In this document: in pieces, positions 30,517-40,898 of the stretch
Numbering within the stretch: position 1 is the stretch's first letter
How the letters are laid out: each line of letters begins with the position of its first letter
Source of the DNA: an uncultured Oscillospiraceae bacterium
GTDB lineage: Bacteria; Bacillota; Clostridia; Oscillospirales; Ruminococcaceae
Assembly (NCBI GenBank): GCA_904384225.1
Contig: CAJFJV010000006.1
Location: 1 to 64,000 of the forward strand
Length of the DNA stretch: 64,000 bases
Direction: 5' to 3'
Notes under the pieces: model-generated
Database searches by the model: none
What the model saw: the letters and a program-made list of their open reading frames with translations, nothing else
What the model was told of the DNA's origin: nothing
Position numbers and translations under genes: made by a program

Positions 30517-30536
30517 TGTTTTAGCCGTTCCCTCCT

Positions 30537-32273
30537 TCAGTTCGCCCACCAGAAACCGGGTTCTTCCTGCCCGCGCAGCACACGCAGGCAAAAGTCGATT
30601 GTCCCCCGCTCCCAAATTTGTGTGAGTCCAAATGTTTTGACATCTTGTTCAAAGGAGGCTAACAAAGCATTCCTCTGTACAGAACCCTTTGGAGTAAGCA
30701 GGATGCGCAGATAACGCACAGCCATGCGCTCCTTACGTACACGGTAAAGAACGGTTTCATCCGGCGCTGTGGATTCCGCTTGGTCAAAAAGCGCCTCGCA
30801 GCGTTCAACCAGCTCCATTGTCTGCCACGGCTTATCCGGATGGTTAAAACAGTATAGATGTGAGCCGGAGTCCACTACCGTACGGTACACCTCTTCCATA
30901 TAAGCCTTTATATATGGAGCCGCGCCTTGATAAACGCCGTATAAGTATTCATCCTCGGCAATGTCCGCGTCAATATCAGGATTCCAAAGGCACTTGGAAA
31001 GCACATAAGCCCGAAGCCCTGTCAATTCTCCGCCGCCCTCCGCCGGGCACCCCTGTTCAAACACGCCTTTCACGCCATTTTCGGCAAAGAAGCGCACATT
31101 ATCTGCAAGCACATGAAAATTCGGATGGGGCATCCAATAATGAGAAAAATTTGTTATATAGTCCCACACATATAGCCGATTGCAAATTTTCCCCCAGCCG
31201 ATTAGGTCATCGGCAAACGGCTGGGACAGATCAATATTCGGCGCATCCGGATCATCGTGCCGGCAACTTCTCAGCGGATGCACAAAACAGCATTCGATTG
31301 TGCACAGCCGTACACAGACATTATGGCGCGACCGCACAAGTTTGGGTGGTTTTCGGGTATACTGGTATGCCAGCGTATCGATTATAACATCCGGAAATTC
31401 CTGTTCGACAGCCTCTGCCACTGCGTTTACGAAACGGATCACAGTGCCGGCCATACTTCCTTCCGCTTCATTAACCGCACGGCAGTGTGCGCAGGTGCAG
31501 CCATTGTAATTGTCATCCTGTGAAACCGAAAAAATGCCCGCATCCGGCTGCTTTCTAAGCTCTTCTAAAACCCGTGCAGTTACAAGCTCTAAAACTGCCG
31601 GGTTCGTCAGACACAGCTGCGTCTTTTCACGCAAACGCTCCCCGTGCACCTCGGCATAGTACTCGGGATGCGTATCAAAATACAGCTCAGGCGGAAGAAG
31701 CTTTGTAAAAGTATGGACAAAAAAGCCTTCCGCATATTTGACCCCTCCGCCGTGCTTGGGAAAAAACGGTACAGATTGCCCATTCACCTTGCGCCGCACA
31801 GCATATTCCGGGTTTCTGCATTCCGTCAGATATGGCTCGCGGTACTCCATTGCGGGCGTTTCCGTATGATCCAGCACAGGGATTTCAATACAGCACCGGT
31901 GAGGGATATGCGTTACTTCCGGCGAAAAGAAGCGGCAGCCCAGTACATCTTCCAAAAAGCTATAAACGCCATATAAAAGGCCGCGGCCCTTTCCGCCGAT
32001 TATCAATGCACGGGGAGCCGTACAGTAAAAAAAGCCCTCCTTCGGAAGCGCGTCAATGCGTTTGGAAAAACCGAGCGCATCCGTATGGCGGTTTATTCCC
32101 AAAAGGATGTCGTTTTCCTGCAGTTCGAGCGCATCCGTCGCAATCGGGAAAGACGCGCCGGACATCGCAAAGAGATGCCGTGCAAGTTCGTCTGCGGCAT
32201 ACCGGACAGTTTCGTCACACTTTTCAGAAATAACGATCCGGGACGCCGCCAAATGGTTTTGTGCCAATTTCAT
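30537..32273 (-). CDS. DUF4838 domain-containing protein (GH67-N-like, putative glycosidase)
   Basis: ETVRYAADELARHLFAMSG...GLLYGVYSFLEDVLGCRFFSPE...FSVSQDDNYNGCTCAHCRAVNEAEGSMAGTVIRFVNAVAEAVE. Confidence 0.85.
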   Translation of the reverse strand: MKLAQNHLAASRIVISEKCDETVRYAADELARHLFAMSGASFPIATDALELQENDILLGINRHTDALGFSKRIDALPKEGFFYCTAPRALIIGGKGRGLLYGVYSFLEDVLGCRFFSPEVTHIPHRCCIEIPVLDHTETPAMEYREPYLTECRNPEYAVRRKVNGQSVPFFPKHGGGVKYAEGFFVHTFTKLLPPELYFDTHPEYYAEVHGERLREKTQLCLTNPAVLELVTARVLEELRKQPDAGIFSVSQDDNYNGCTCAHCRAVNEAEGSMAGTVIRFVNAVAEAVEQEFPDVIIDTLAYQYTRKPPKLVRSRHNVCVRLCTIECCFVHPLRSCRHDDPDAPNIDLSQPFADDLIGWGKICNRLYVWDYITNFSHYWMPHPNFHVLADNVRFFAENGVKGVFEQGCPAEGGGELTGLRAYVLSKCLWNPDIDADIAEDEYLYGVYQGAAPYIKAYMEEVYRTVVDSGSHLYCFNHPDKPWQTMELVERCEALFDQAESTAPDETVLYRVRKERMAVRYLRILLTPKGSVQRNALLASFEQDVKTFGLTQIWERGTIDFCLRVLRGQEEPGFWWAN

Positions 32274-32381
32274 CCGTATCCCACCTTGTCAAAGCAAAAG
32301 CGTCTCTTCGTTTATCGTATACTAAGCCAAGGCAGTCTGTCAAGGTGTTTTCAAACGGAAATCCGTTCAGCCTACTTATAC

Positions 32382-32414
32382 AAAAAGACGGGGGCCGTGT
32401 GAAGGCCCCCGTCT
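32382..32414 (-). terminator. Terminator after lipoprotein gene
   Basis: aaaaagacgggggcc/ggcccccgtctt. Confidence 0.85.
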
Positions 32415-32425
32415 TCCCTGCATGA

Positions 32426-33043
32426 TTAAGGATGATCGAAAAAATATGTATTTGTCTCAATAGTGCAGCCATACCGTGTCCAAAGATTATTCCGCGCCCA
32501 ATCGAAATTCTGCTGCGGATAATCAGCATATGGCGTAGGGCTTTGTGCCGCGCTTTCATTTTCCATCATTTTAAGGACGTCCTCAAACGATTCCCGTGTT
32601 TCATCGGTAACAAAGGCGCTGAATTCCTCCCTGATATAATTGCGCGCTGCCTCCAGATCTTCGGGCGCTTTGGGGCCGATCAGTGATCCTTGGGAGCGGA
32701 ACGGGAGAACCATGTTGAAGCGCAGCCGTACCAGATCGAGATATTCCTCTTGATCGCGCTTAAACAGCTCTTCGTGTGTTGTTGAACTCTTTTCTTCCCC
32801 GATCATTGTATTAAGCGTATCAGCCTCAATTAGATCGGCATATTCGCCCCGGAGCCCTTCTACGGCTTCCAGCCGCCGGGCGCGCAGCTCGGAAAGCGAT
32901 TCGCTTTCCTCTACGCTCTCTGTTTGGGCGGATGATTCCGGCTCGCTTTCCAAAGGCGCCGGATCTGCAGGGCGGCATCCTGCAAGCAGCAGGCAAAGCG
33001 CTGCAATACAAAGAAGAACATATTTTGGCGTTTTTGATGTCAT
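32426..33043 (-). CDS. Hypothetical lipoprotein
   Basis: MTSKTPKYVLLCIAALCLLLAGCRPADPAPLE lipobox. Confidence 0.78.
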   Translation of the reverse strand: MTSKTPKYVLLCIAALCLLLAGCRPADPAPLESEPESSAQTESVEESESLSELRARRLEAVEGLRGEYADLIEADTLNTMIGEEKSSTTHEELFKRDQEEYLDLVRLRFNMVLPFRSQGSLIGPKAPEDLEAARNYIREEFSAFVTDETRESFEDVLKMMENESAAQSPTPYADYPQQNFDWARNNLWTRYGCTIETNTYFFDHP

Positions 33044-33409
33044 AACGGCACCCTCCTTCACAGCCATACAAACAACGTGCAGTCTGGTCCTTTTAAACTG
33101 TTAAAATTAAAAATATAGTGTATGACTTGGCTGATATGACCTTCTATAATTGTATTATAGCAGAAAGGAAGGAGATGTCAATAAAGTCTATTGGAATACA
33201 ATTTTCGCACAAATATATTTATCTCATAGATTGTATTCTGTCATGGCCCCTCCTCTCGCATCGCCAAAAATGAGCATCGGTTCGTATTTTGTTCATTCTT
33301 TTTTGCTGTATTTCCGAAAGAAGTGTGATATAATAAGGAAAATATCGGGCAAAAATGCAGAAGGCTGTATCGTATATTATGACAAAATCCTTACACAGGA
33401 GGTCCTCGC

Positions 33410-34795
33410 GTGGATAAATACAGACGACTTGTATCAAATACCGTAGTTTTTGCAATTGGAACCTTTAGCTCAAAAGTGCTTGTCTTTCTTTTGATGCCCC
33501 TCTATACGTGGGCGCTTTCGCCCGATCAATACGCCGTGACCGATCTGATCGTGCAGACTGGCAACCTGCTTCTGCCGCTGGTCACATTGGGGATTGTCAA
33601 CGCAGTCATCCGATTCGGCCTTGATAAGAGCGTGCGCAAAAGCGACGTACTGACGTCAGGCTTTTTGACCCTTGGTATCGGTTTTGTGGTGCTGCTTCTA
33701 TTTTGGCCCTTGATTTCTAAAATTTCTATTATTTCCGGAAACACATTTCTTGTTTATCTATTTGTTTTGACCTCCTCGCTTCGTTCGATCTGCTCCAACT
33801 TCGTACGGGCGCGCGGATATGTCCGTCTGTATGCGCTTGATGGGATTCTGAGCACGATTACCACGATTTTGTTCAATGTCCTCTTTTTAGTGGTATTCCA
33901 TTTTGGGGTAATCGGATATGTTATGGCAACGGTCTGTTCCGATCTTCTTTCGGCAATTTTTTTGTTCTTGGTTGCAGGCCTGCGCAAGTACTTCCATATC
34001 CGCGGGATCGATAAAAAACTATGGAAAGAAATGATTCTGTACTCTCTCCCGCTGATACCGAATACCATCTGCTGGTGGATTACCAATGTGTCCGACCGAT
34101 ATATCGTGACGTATATGCTGGGGCATACCGCAGACGGCTTATACGCCGTCTCTTATAAGCTGCCGACTATCATCTCATTGTTTTCCACAATCTTTATGAA
34201 TGCATGGCAGATTTCCGCCGTCACAGAAGAAAAAGGGCGAAGCAAATTCTTTACCCAGATTTTCCGTTCTTACAGCGCGCTTATTTTTATGGTGGGCGCA
34301 TGCATTATTCCGTTTTCCAAAATACTGGTATCGCTTCTCGCACAGGACAGCTATTACGAAGCGTGGAAATACATCCCCTTTCTTGTTATGGCAACTGTCT
34401 TTAATTGTTTTGGCACTTTTATCGGCAGCGTTTATACAGTGGAGAAAAAGAGCGTCCTTTCCTTCCTCACCATTTCAGCGGGTGCGGTTTTAAATATTGT
34501 ACTGAATCTTTTGCTCATACCTTTATGGGGAGTGAACGGAGCGGCATTTTCCACTTTTGTAAGCTATCTTTTGGTTTTTATCCTGCGCTTTATCACGTCA
34601 ATCCGTTTTATCCGGATTCGGATCCCCTTTGTTCGTTTTACAGCCAGTACGCTGATTCTTGGGGTGCAGGCGCTGGTCATGATTTTTGAAGTACCGGGAT
34701 GGATTGCATTTGAAGTTATATTGACAGCTCTGCTATTCGCCCTGAACTTAAAAGAACTGATACAAGCGGCATTCAAATTGCTGCGGCGGGTTTAA
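33410..34795 (+). CDS. Oligosaccharide flippase / polysaccharide biosynthesis protein (Wzx-like)
   Basis: MDKYRRLVSNTVVFAIGTFSSKVLVFLLMPLYTWALSPDQYAVTDLIVQT, about 12 TM. Confidence 0.9.
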   Translation: MDKYRRLVSNTVVFAIGTFSSKVLVFLLMPLYTWALSPDQYAVTDLIVQTGNLLLPLVTLGIVNAVIRFGLDKSVRKSDVLTSGFLTLGIGFVVLLLFWPLISKISIISGNTFLVYLFVLTSSLRSICSNFVRARGYVRLYALDGILSTITTILFNVLFLVVFHFGVIGYVMATVCSDLLSAIFLFLVAGLRKYFHIRGIDKKLWKEMILYSLPLIPNTICWWITNVSDRYIVTYMLGHTADGLYAVSYKLPTIISLFSTIFMNAWQISAVTEEKGRSKFFTQIFRSYSALIFMVGACIIPFSKILVSLLAQDSYYEAWKYIPFLVMATVFNCFGTFIGSVYTVEKKSVLSFLTISAGAVLNIVLNLLLIPLWGVNGAAFSTFVSYLLVFILRFITSIRFIRIRIPFVRFTASTLILGVQALVMIFEVPGWIAFEVILTALLFALNLKELIQAAFKLLRRV

Positions 34796-34819
34796 TCCCG
34801 ATTTTTGGAGGAGTGAAAA

Positions 34820-36259
34820 ATGGAACAATCCAACTATACGCTGCTGTGCGACTTCTATGAATTGACGATGGGAAACGCTTATTTTGAAAACGGGATGGGA
34901 GACAGACGGGTCTATTTCGATCTGTTTTTCCGCAATGTCCCAGACGGCGGAGGCTTTGCTATCGCAGCCGGACTTGAACAAGTGGTCCAGTATATCAAAA
35001 ACCTGCACTTTTCTGAAAGTGACATTGCCTTTCTCCGGAAGAAAAAAATTTTCTCGGAGGCGTTTTTATCCTCGCTTCGTGATTTCCGCTTTACAGGGGA
35101 CCTTTACGCTGTCCCTGAAGGCACGCCGGTGTTCCCGCATGAACCGATTTTAACGGTTTGTGCGCCGGCGATTGAGGCGCAGCTTATAGAAACGTTTCTT
35201 CTGCTATCCATCAACCACCAATCTCTGATTGCCACTAAAGCAAACCGCATTGTCCGTGCAGCCAAGGGACGCCCGGTTTCCGAATTCGGTTCAAGACGCG
35301 CGCAAGGAGCCGACGGCGCAGTTTTGGGTGCGCGCGCGGCATATATCGCCGGATGCGCCGGAACTGCCTGCACACTTACCGACCGCGTTTACGGGGTTCC
35401 GGCAGGCGGCACAATGGCTCATTCGTGGGTGCAGATGTTTGACAGTGAGTTAGACGCATTCCGTACCTATTGTAAGATCTACCCACACAATGCAACGCTT
35501 CTGGTCGATACGTACCATGTCCTAAAAAGCGGTGTTCCCAATGCCATCCGTGCTTTTCAGGAAATCCTGCTTCCGCAGGGAATAGAGGAGTGCGCAATCC
35601 GGATCGATTCCGGAGACATCACATATCTCTCGAAAAAAGCAAGGAAAATGTTAGATGAAGCCGGGCTGACAAAATGTAAAATCGTTGCATCCAACTCATT
35701 GGACGAGCATATCATTGAAACCCTTTTGGAGCAAGGGGCACAGATCGATTCATTTGGTGTTGGCGAACGCCTGATTACTTCAAAAAGCGAGCCGGTTTTC
35801 GGCGGTGTATACAAACTGTGCGCAGTAGAGGATGAGCAGGGCAGAATTATTCCTAAAATTAAAATCAGCGAAAATACCACAAAAATTACGACGCCGCATT
35901 TTAAAAAGGTATACCGTTTATATGAAAAAGAGAGCGGTAAAGCAATCGCCGACCAACTCTGTGTCTATGATGAAACTCTTGACGAAACCAAGCCGCTTGA
36001 GTTGTTTGATCCGGAGGCAACATGGAAACGCAAGCTCGTGACAGACTTTACTGCGCGGGAACTGCTGGTTCCGGTTTTCCGTAACGGCGAATGCGTTTAT
36101 GATCTTCCGGATATTGAAACAATCCGGAATTACTGCGCCGAGCAGATCGACCTTTTATGGGATGAAGTCAAACGATTTGAAAACCCGCACACATACTACG
36201 TCGATCTTTCCCAAAAACTATGGGATATCAAAGACCGCCTGCTGAAAGAAAGGGCATAA
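34820..36259 (+). CDS. pncB: Nicotinate phosphoribosyltransferase
   Basis: NYTLLCDFYELTMGNAYFENG; SEFGSRRAQGADGAVLGARAAYIAGCAGTA; GTMAHSWVQMF. Confidence 0.96.
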   Translation: MEQSNYTLLCDFYELTMGNAYFENGMGDRRVYFDLFFRNVPDGGGFAIAAGLEQVVQYIKNLHFSESDIAFLRKKKIFSEAFLSSLRDFRFTGDLYAVPEGTPVFPHEPILTVCAPAIEAQLIETFLLLSINHQSLIATKANRIVRAAKGRPVSEFGSRRAQGADGAVLGARAAYIAGCAGTACTLTDRVYGVPAGGTMAHSWVQMFDSELDAFRTYCKIYPHNATLLVDTYHVLKSGVPNAIRAFQEILLPQGIEECAIRIDSGDITYLSKKARKMLDEAGLTKCKIVASNSLDEHIIETLLEQGAQIDSFGVGERLITSKSEPVFGGVYKLCAVEDEQGRIIPKIKISENTTKITTPHFKKVYRLYEKESGKAIADQLCVYDETLDETKPLELFDPEATWKRKLVTDFTARELLVPVFRNGECVYDLPDIETIRNYCAEQIDLLWDEVKRFENPHTYYVDLSQKLWDIKDRLLKERA

Positions 36260-36351
36260 CAATATAACGATTCGTAATATTCACCTACTCTTTTCCTTTG
36301 TGTAATTTTAAGGCACAAGCAGCGTGGAACGAAAAATGGATTCAAGCAGTC

Positions 36352-36393
36352 AAAAAGGTTTGCTGCCTGCTAACGACAGGCAGCAAACCTTTT
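36352..36393 (+). terminator. Terminator after pncB
   Basis: aaaaaggtttgctgcctg/caggcagcaaaccttttc. Confidence 0.88.
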
Positions 36394-36659
36394 CACTTTG
36401 TTTTGATCTGATACCGCTGATGTAATGAAAACGGCCAACATCCCTATTGACATCATCTAAGATCAATCGCAAAACGCTTTTCGGTTTTATCTCATTGCTT
36501 TCCTGTCTCTATTGGCATAGCGGCATATTACCTGCCGCACCTAAAATCAGGGGAATTTCTTCTGTTTTATATGTGAATTTTCAAAATCGCAACACAAGTG
36601 ACGTGATTCTGTGTTATAATAGTAAAAGATTTTGGCGTGCCGATATGGGGAGGGATTTT

Positions 36660-37709
36660 ATGCCGGCTGTAAAAGACAGCGAACTTTTAAAACAACTCAA
36701 AAACGGTGTACCCTCCGGCGCTTATTATTTGTATGGGCCGGAAACCGCCTTCTCCCTTTCCGCGTTAAAACGGATGGAACAGCGTGCAGATACCGGCTCT
36801 TTCGACACTTTTAACCGAATCCGTTTCGACGGCGCCAAACTTGATATTGATGCCCTTGCAGAGGCTTGTGACGCTCTGCCCATGATGGCTGCACAAAAGT
36901 GTGTCGTTATACGGGACTTAAATGCAGACAAGCTGTCCACAGGCACGCTGGAGCGTCTGATTTCGATAATAAAAGACCTTTCTGAGAGTACCGTACTGAT
37001 TATATGCAATACGGTTGAGCAGTTTGATTCCAAAAAGATTTCATCCAAAAATAAAAAATTGATGGATGCATTTAAAAAGCACGGCACCCTTTGTGAATTT
37101 GCCCATAAAGACCGTACGACCCTTAAACGCGCTTTATGCGAACGTGCAGCTAAGCAATATATCTCTCTTGATATGGCAACAGCTGATTGGCTTGTTGAGC
37201 GCTGCGGGACGGATTATGCATCACTGATTCATGAAATAGATAAGCTCTGCGCTTATGTCCGCAGCGGGGAAATTACGAAACAGGATATCGATTTATGCTG
37301 TATCCCATCTATTGAATCCAGCGCTTTTGATCTTGCGAAAAGCGTTCTTAGTGCCAATTACGACCGTGCGTTTTCTATTTTGGACAATCTTTTCTTTTTG
37401 CGTCAGGAGCCGGTCGCGATTCTCGGCGCATTATCCATGACTTTTGCAGACCTATACCGCGCGAAGTGCGCCCTTGCTGCCGGAGTCACCGCTGATCAGA
37501 CAGCTTCGGATTTCTCTTATCCGAAAAACCGGCTTTTTGCCGTAAAAAATGCCAGGCGGGACGCTGCGCGCTTTTCGTCTGCCCAAATCCGCGGCTGTAT
37601 CCATGCGCTGTACCGCGCGGATCTCGCTTTAAAATCCTCTCGGACGCCGCCCCGCCTCGTTTTGGAACAAATGCTGGGCGAGATGCGGCTTGTATCTTCA
37701 AACGTATAG
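36660..37709 (+). CDS. holA: DNA polymerase III subunit delta; start placed at MPAVKDSELL
   Basis: LLKQLKNGVPSGAYYLYGPETAF...LARSV-like SSAFDLAKSVLSANYDRAFSILDNLFFLRQEPVAILGAL. Confidence 0.9.
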   Translation: MPAVKDSELLKQLKNGVPSGAYYLYGPETAFSLSALKRMEQRADTGSFDTFNRIRFDGAKLDIDALAEACDALPMMAAQKCVVIRDLNADKLSTGTLERLISIIKDLSESTVLIICNTVEQFDSKKISSKNKKLMDAFKKHGTLCEFAHKDRTTLKRALCERAAKQYISLDMATADWLVERCGTDYASLIHEIDKLCAYVRSGEITKQDIDLCCIPSIESSAFDLAKSVLSANYDRAFSILDNLFFLRQEPVAILGALSMTFADLYRAKCALAAGVTADQTASDFSYPKNRLFAVKNARRDAARFSSAQIRGCIHALYRADLALKSSRTPPRLVLEQMLGEMRLVSSNV

Positions 37710-37721
37710 GCAGGGAAAATT

Positions 37722-38321
37722 TTGGACAAAATAAAAATAGACCGCGTCGTCATTGTAGAAGGGAAATACGATCAAATCAAGCTTTCCTCTCTCATCGACG
37801 GCGTTATAATCCGAACAGATGGTTTCCGCATCTACAAAGATAAAGAAAAAGCGGCGCTTATCCGTACCCTTGGCAGGCAGAAAGGGCTGCTGGTCCTTAC
37901 AGACTCCGATCACGCCGGTTTTAAACTGCGTGGATATATCCGTTCTATTGCAAAAGATGCTGATATTGTACAGGTATACATTCCGCAGATCAAAGGCAAA
38001 GAACACCGCAAGGAGAAGCCAGGAAAAGAAAACCTTTTAGGTGTAGAAGGTATAGATGCAAAGACGCTTTATACGCTTTTAAAAAATGCTGGTGTTTCCG
38101 CAGAAAGAAAAAGCGGATGTGAAGGGCAGCGCATTACAAAACTTGACTTTTTTTCCGACGGTTTTTCCGGAGGGAAGTACGCCGCTCAAAAACGCCAGAT
38201 GCTTTTAGCGCATCTGGGCCTGCCTGCCTATCTCACGTCTAACGCCTTGTTGGAGATCATCAACAACATCATGACATATGAACAATACCGCGCATACTGC
38301 GACCAAATAAAGGAGACATAA
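37722..38321 (+). CDS. rnmV: Ribonuclease M5 (TOPRIM), TTG start
   Basis: IDRVVIVEGKYDQIKLSSLIDGVIIRTDGFRIYKDKEK...LLVLTDSDHAGFKLR. Confidence 0.92.
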   Translation: MDKIKIDRVVIVEGKYDQIKLSSLIDGVIIRTDGFRIYKDKEKAALIRTLGRQKGLLVLTDSDHAGFKLRGYIRSIAKDADIVQVYIPQIKGKEHRKEKPGKENLLGVEGIDAKTLYTLLKNAGVSAERKSGCEGQRITKLDFFSDGFSGGKYAAQKRQMLLAHLGLPAYLTSNALLEIINNIMTYEQYRAYCDQIKET

Positions 38322-38325
38322 ACGT

Positions 38326-39732
38326 ATGGTTTTTTCGAGCATGACTTTCCTTTTCGGCTTTTTGCCGATTGTCCTTCTCATCTATTACATCGTCCCTCAG
38401 CGTATAAAAAATTTAGTCATTATGATATCCGGCCTTTTGTTCTACGCTTGGGGAGAGCCGGTTTATGTGCTTGTCATGCTGCTTACCATTGCTATTGATT
38501 ACGGCGCAGGTATGCTGATGGAACGGTTTGACGGGAATCAAAAACGACGGCTGGCCGTTATGATCACCGCGGTTGTGTTAAACCTGCTGTTTTTAGGCAT
38601 ATTTAAATACAGTTCCTTTGTCGTACAAAATTTAAATTCGTTGTTTCAAACGAACATCCCGGATCCGCAGCTTCCACTGCCAATCGGTATTTCTTTTTAT
38701 ACTTTTCAGGCAATGTCCTATGTCATCGATTTGTATCGGCGTGAAATCCGGGTTCAAAAAAGCTTTGTAAATTTCGCCGGTTATGTTACCTTGTTCCCAC
38801 AACTAATTGCAGGGCCCATTGTCCGTTACAGCGATGTAGAAGCACAGATTAACGAACGCGAAATTTCTACACGGAAAATTGGCGACGGCATCAGCATTTT
38901 TATCCGCGGCCTCGCAAAAAAAGTTTTGCTTGCCAACACGATCGGCGCAATCTGGACTACAGTCAAGGCCATGGATTACAGCACGCTGCCCGCTGCGACT
39001 GCGTGGATCGGTATTTTGGCTTTTACCTTCCAAATTTATTATGATTTTTCCGGCTATTCCGATATGGCGATCGGGCTTGGCAAAATGCTTGGCTTTGAAT
39101 TTCCACAAAACTTTGACCACCCCTATCTATCTAAGAGTATCACTGAATTTTGGCGCAGATGGCATATGACGCTCGGCTCATGGTTCCGCTCTTACGTCTA
39201 CATCCCTATGGGCGGTAACCGTGTTGGAAAATGGGGATTGGTTCGCAACATTTTGGTTGTTTGGATGCTGACCGGCCTTTGGCACGGCGCCAGCTGGAAC
39301 TTTGTTTTCTGGGGGCTGTATTTCGGTATCATCCTATTAATCGAAAAACTCTTTTTGGGGAAACTCATACAAAAGCTTCCCCGGATTCTGCAATGGCTGT
39401 ATGCTTTTCTGCTTGTCGTATTCGGCTGGGTACTATTTGAGATGGACAGCCTGCCTGCAATCGGAGGGTTCTTCTCCGCAATGTTTGGCTTAAACGGAGC
39501 CGGATTCGGAAACAAGGAATCCATTTATCTTCTTCTTTCAAACGCTGTGGTCATCCTGCTGGCGGCAGTATGCTCTACCATGCTTCCGCGCCGCCTTTTC
39601 GGCTGGTGCCGCAGGAAATGGCAGATCGGTGCAAATGGAGTCCGTCTCACTACAGAACTGGTGCTGTTTTTCGTCTGCATCTGCTATCTGGTGACTTCAA
39701 CATACAATCCATTTTTGTATTTTAATTTCTAA
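38326..39732 (+). CDS. MBOAT family O-acyltransferase (AlgI/DltB-like)
   Basis: MVFSSMTFLFGFLPIVLLIYYIVP...YDFSGYSDMAIGLGKMLGFEFPQNFDHPYLSKSITEFWRRWHMTLGSWFRSYVYIPMGGNR. Confidence 0.96.
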   Translation: MVFSSMTFLFGFLPIVLLIYYIVPQRIKNLVIMISGLLFYAWGEPVYVLVMLLTIAIDYGAGMLMERFDGNQKRRLAVMITAVVLNLLFLGIFKYSSFVVQNLNSLFQTNIPDPQLPLPIGISFYTFQAMSYVIDLYRREIRVQKSFVNFAGYVTLFPQLIAGPIVRYSDVEAQINEREISTRKIGDGISIFIRGLAKKVLLANTIGAIWTTVKAMDYSTLPAATAWIGILAFTFQIYYDFSGYSDMAIGLGKMLGFEFPQNFDHPYLSKSITEFWRRWHMTLGSWFRSYVYIPMGGNRVGKWGLVRNILVVWMLTGLWHGASWNFVFWGLYFGIILLIEKLFLGKLIQKLPRILQWLYAFLLVVFGWVLFEMDSLPAIGGFFSAMFGLNGAGFGNKESIYLLLSNAVVILLAAVCSTMLPRRLFGWCRRKWQIGANGVRLTTELVLFFVCICYLVTSTYNPFLYFNF

Positions 39733-39760
39733 ACAACAGAGAAAAGGAGCGCGGCTTTAA

Positions 39761-40894
39761 ATGCTTTCTAAAAAAATCCTGACCGCAGTATTTTTTGCTG
39801 TGATCATTCTTTTTCCTGCGGTAACGCTGTTTTTGCCAAAACAAAATTTCTCAGAGCTTGAGAATCGTTCTCTTGCAACTGCTCCGACGTTTTCCCTACA
39901 AAGCATAACCGATAAATCATTTATGGATCAAACGGAAACATACCTTGCGGACCATATCGTCCTGCGGGAACAGATTGCAAAAGCTAAAACCGCACTTGAT
40001 CTTCTTTCTGGGAAACGGGAAATCGGCGGCGTATATGTCTGTGACGATATGTTAGTCGAACATATATCCCAGCCTGACGCAGATATTACAGCCAGCAATG
40101 CGCAGGCAATCAATGCATTTGCTCAAAAATATGCCGACACCATGCAGACTACCGTTATGCTGGTTCCGACAGCCGAAGCTGTATATCCGCAAAAGCTCCC
40201 GGCCTTTGCACCGCATATTGACCAAACAGAATACATCCGCTCTTTTTACGACCAATTGGACAACGTCAATACGGTTGATGCCTATACGGTGCTAACCGCA
40301 CATCAAAAGGAATATATTTTCTACCGCACAGACCACCATTGGACAAGCTACGGCGCATATTTAGGATATACCGCCCTTGCAAAACCATTGGGATTTAAAG
40401 CTGCCACCGCAGATATGTTTAACATCGAACATGTTTCCCATGACTTTCTCGGCACCTTATATTCAAAAGCGCTCTGCGGTGAAAAAATGGCGGATTCCAT
40501 CGACTTGTACACATATTCTCAGGGGGATCCCGTAACAGACGTCATTCGATACAGCGGGAAGAATAAGCAGACATACTCCTCTATTTTTTTCCGAGAAAAT
40601 TTAGAGGGGAAAGATAAATATACCGTCTTTCTTGGTCAAAACAACGGTCTTGTCCGTATTCAGACAAATGTGGACAACGGCAAAAAACTGCTCGTATTTA
40701 AAGATAGTTTTGCCAACGCCGCAATGCAGTTTTTGACGCTGCATTACGAAGAGATTGCCGTTGTAGATTTACGGTATTTGAACGTGCCGCTTTCAGACTA
40801 TCTGGATCTTTCGGAATATGACCAAGCGCTTTTCTTATATAATGTAGGGACATTCACCAGCGATACAAGCCTTAGGAAAGTGACAACATACTGA
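39761..40894 (+). CDS. DHHW family (AlgJ/AlgX-like) protein
   Basis: LPKQNFSELENRSLATAPTFS; YRTDHHWTSYGAYLGYTALAKPLGF; FKDSFANA. Confidence 0.92.
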   Translation: MLSKKILTAVFFAVIILFPAVTLFLPKQNFSELENRSLATAPTFSLQSITDKSFMDQTETYLADHIVLREQIAKAKTALDLLSGKREIGGVYVCDDMLVEHISQPDADITASNAQAINAFAQKYADTMQTTVMLVPTAEAVYPQKLPAFAPHIDQTEYIRSFYDQLDNVNTVDAYTVLTAHQKEYIFYRTDHHWTSYGAYLGYTALAKPLGFKAATADMFNIEHVSHDFLGTLYSKALCGEKMADSIDLYTYSQGDPVTDVIRYSGKNKQTYSSIFFRENLEGKDKYTVFLGQNNGLVRIQTNVDNGKKLLVFKDSFANAAMQFLTLHYEEIAVVDLRYLNVPLSDYLDLSEYDQALFLYNVGTFTSDTSLRKVTTY

Positions 40895-40898
40895 AAGG

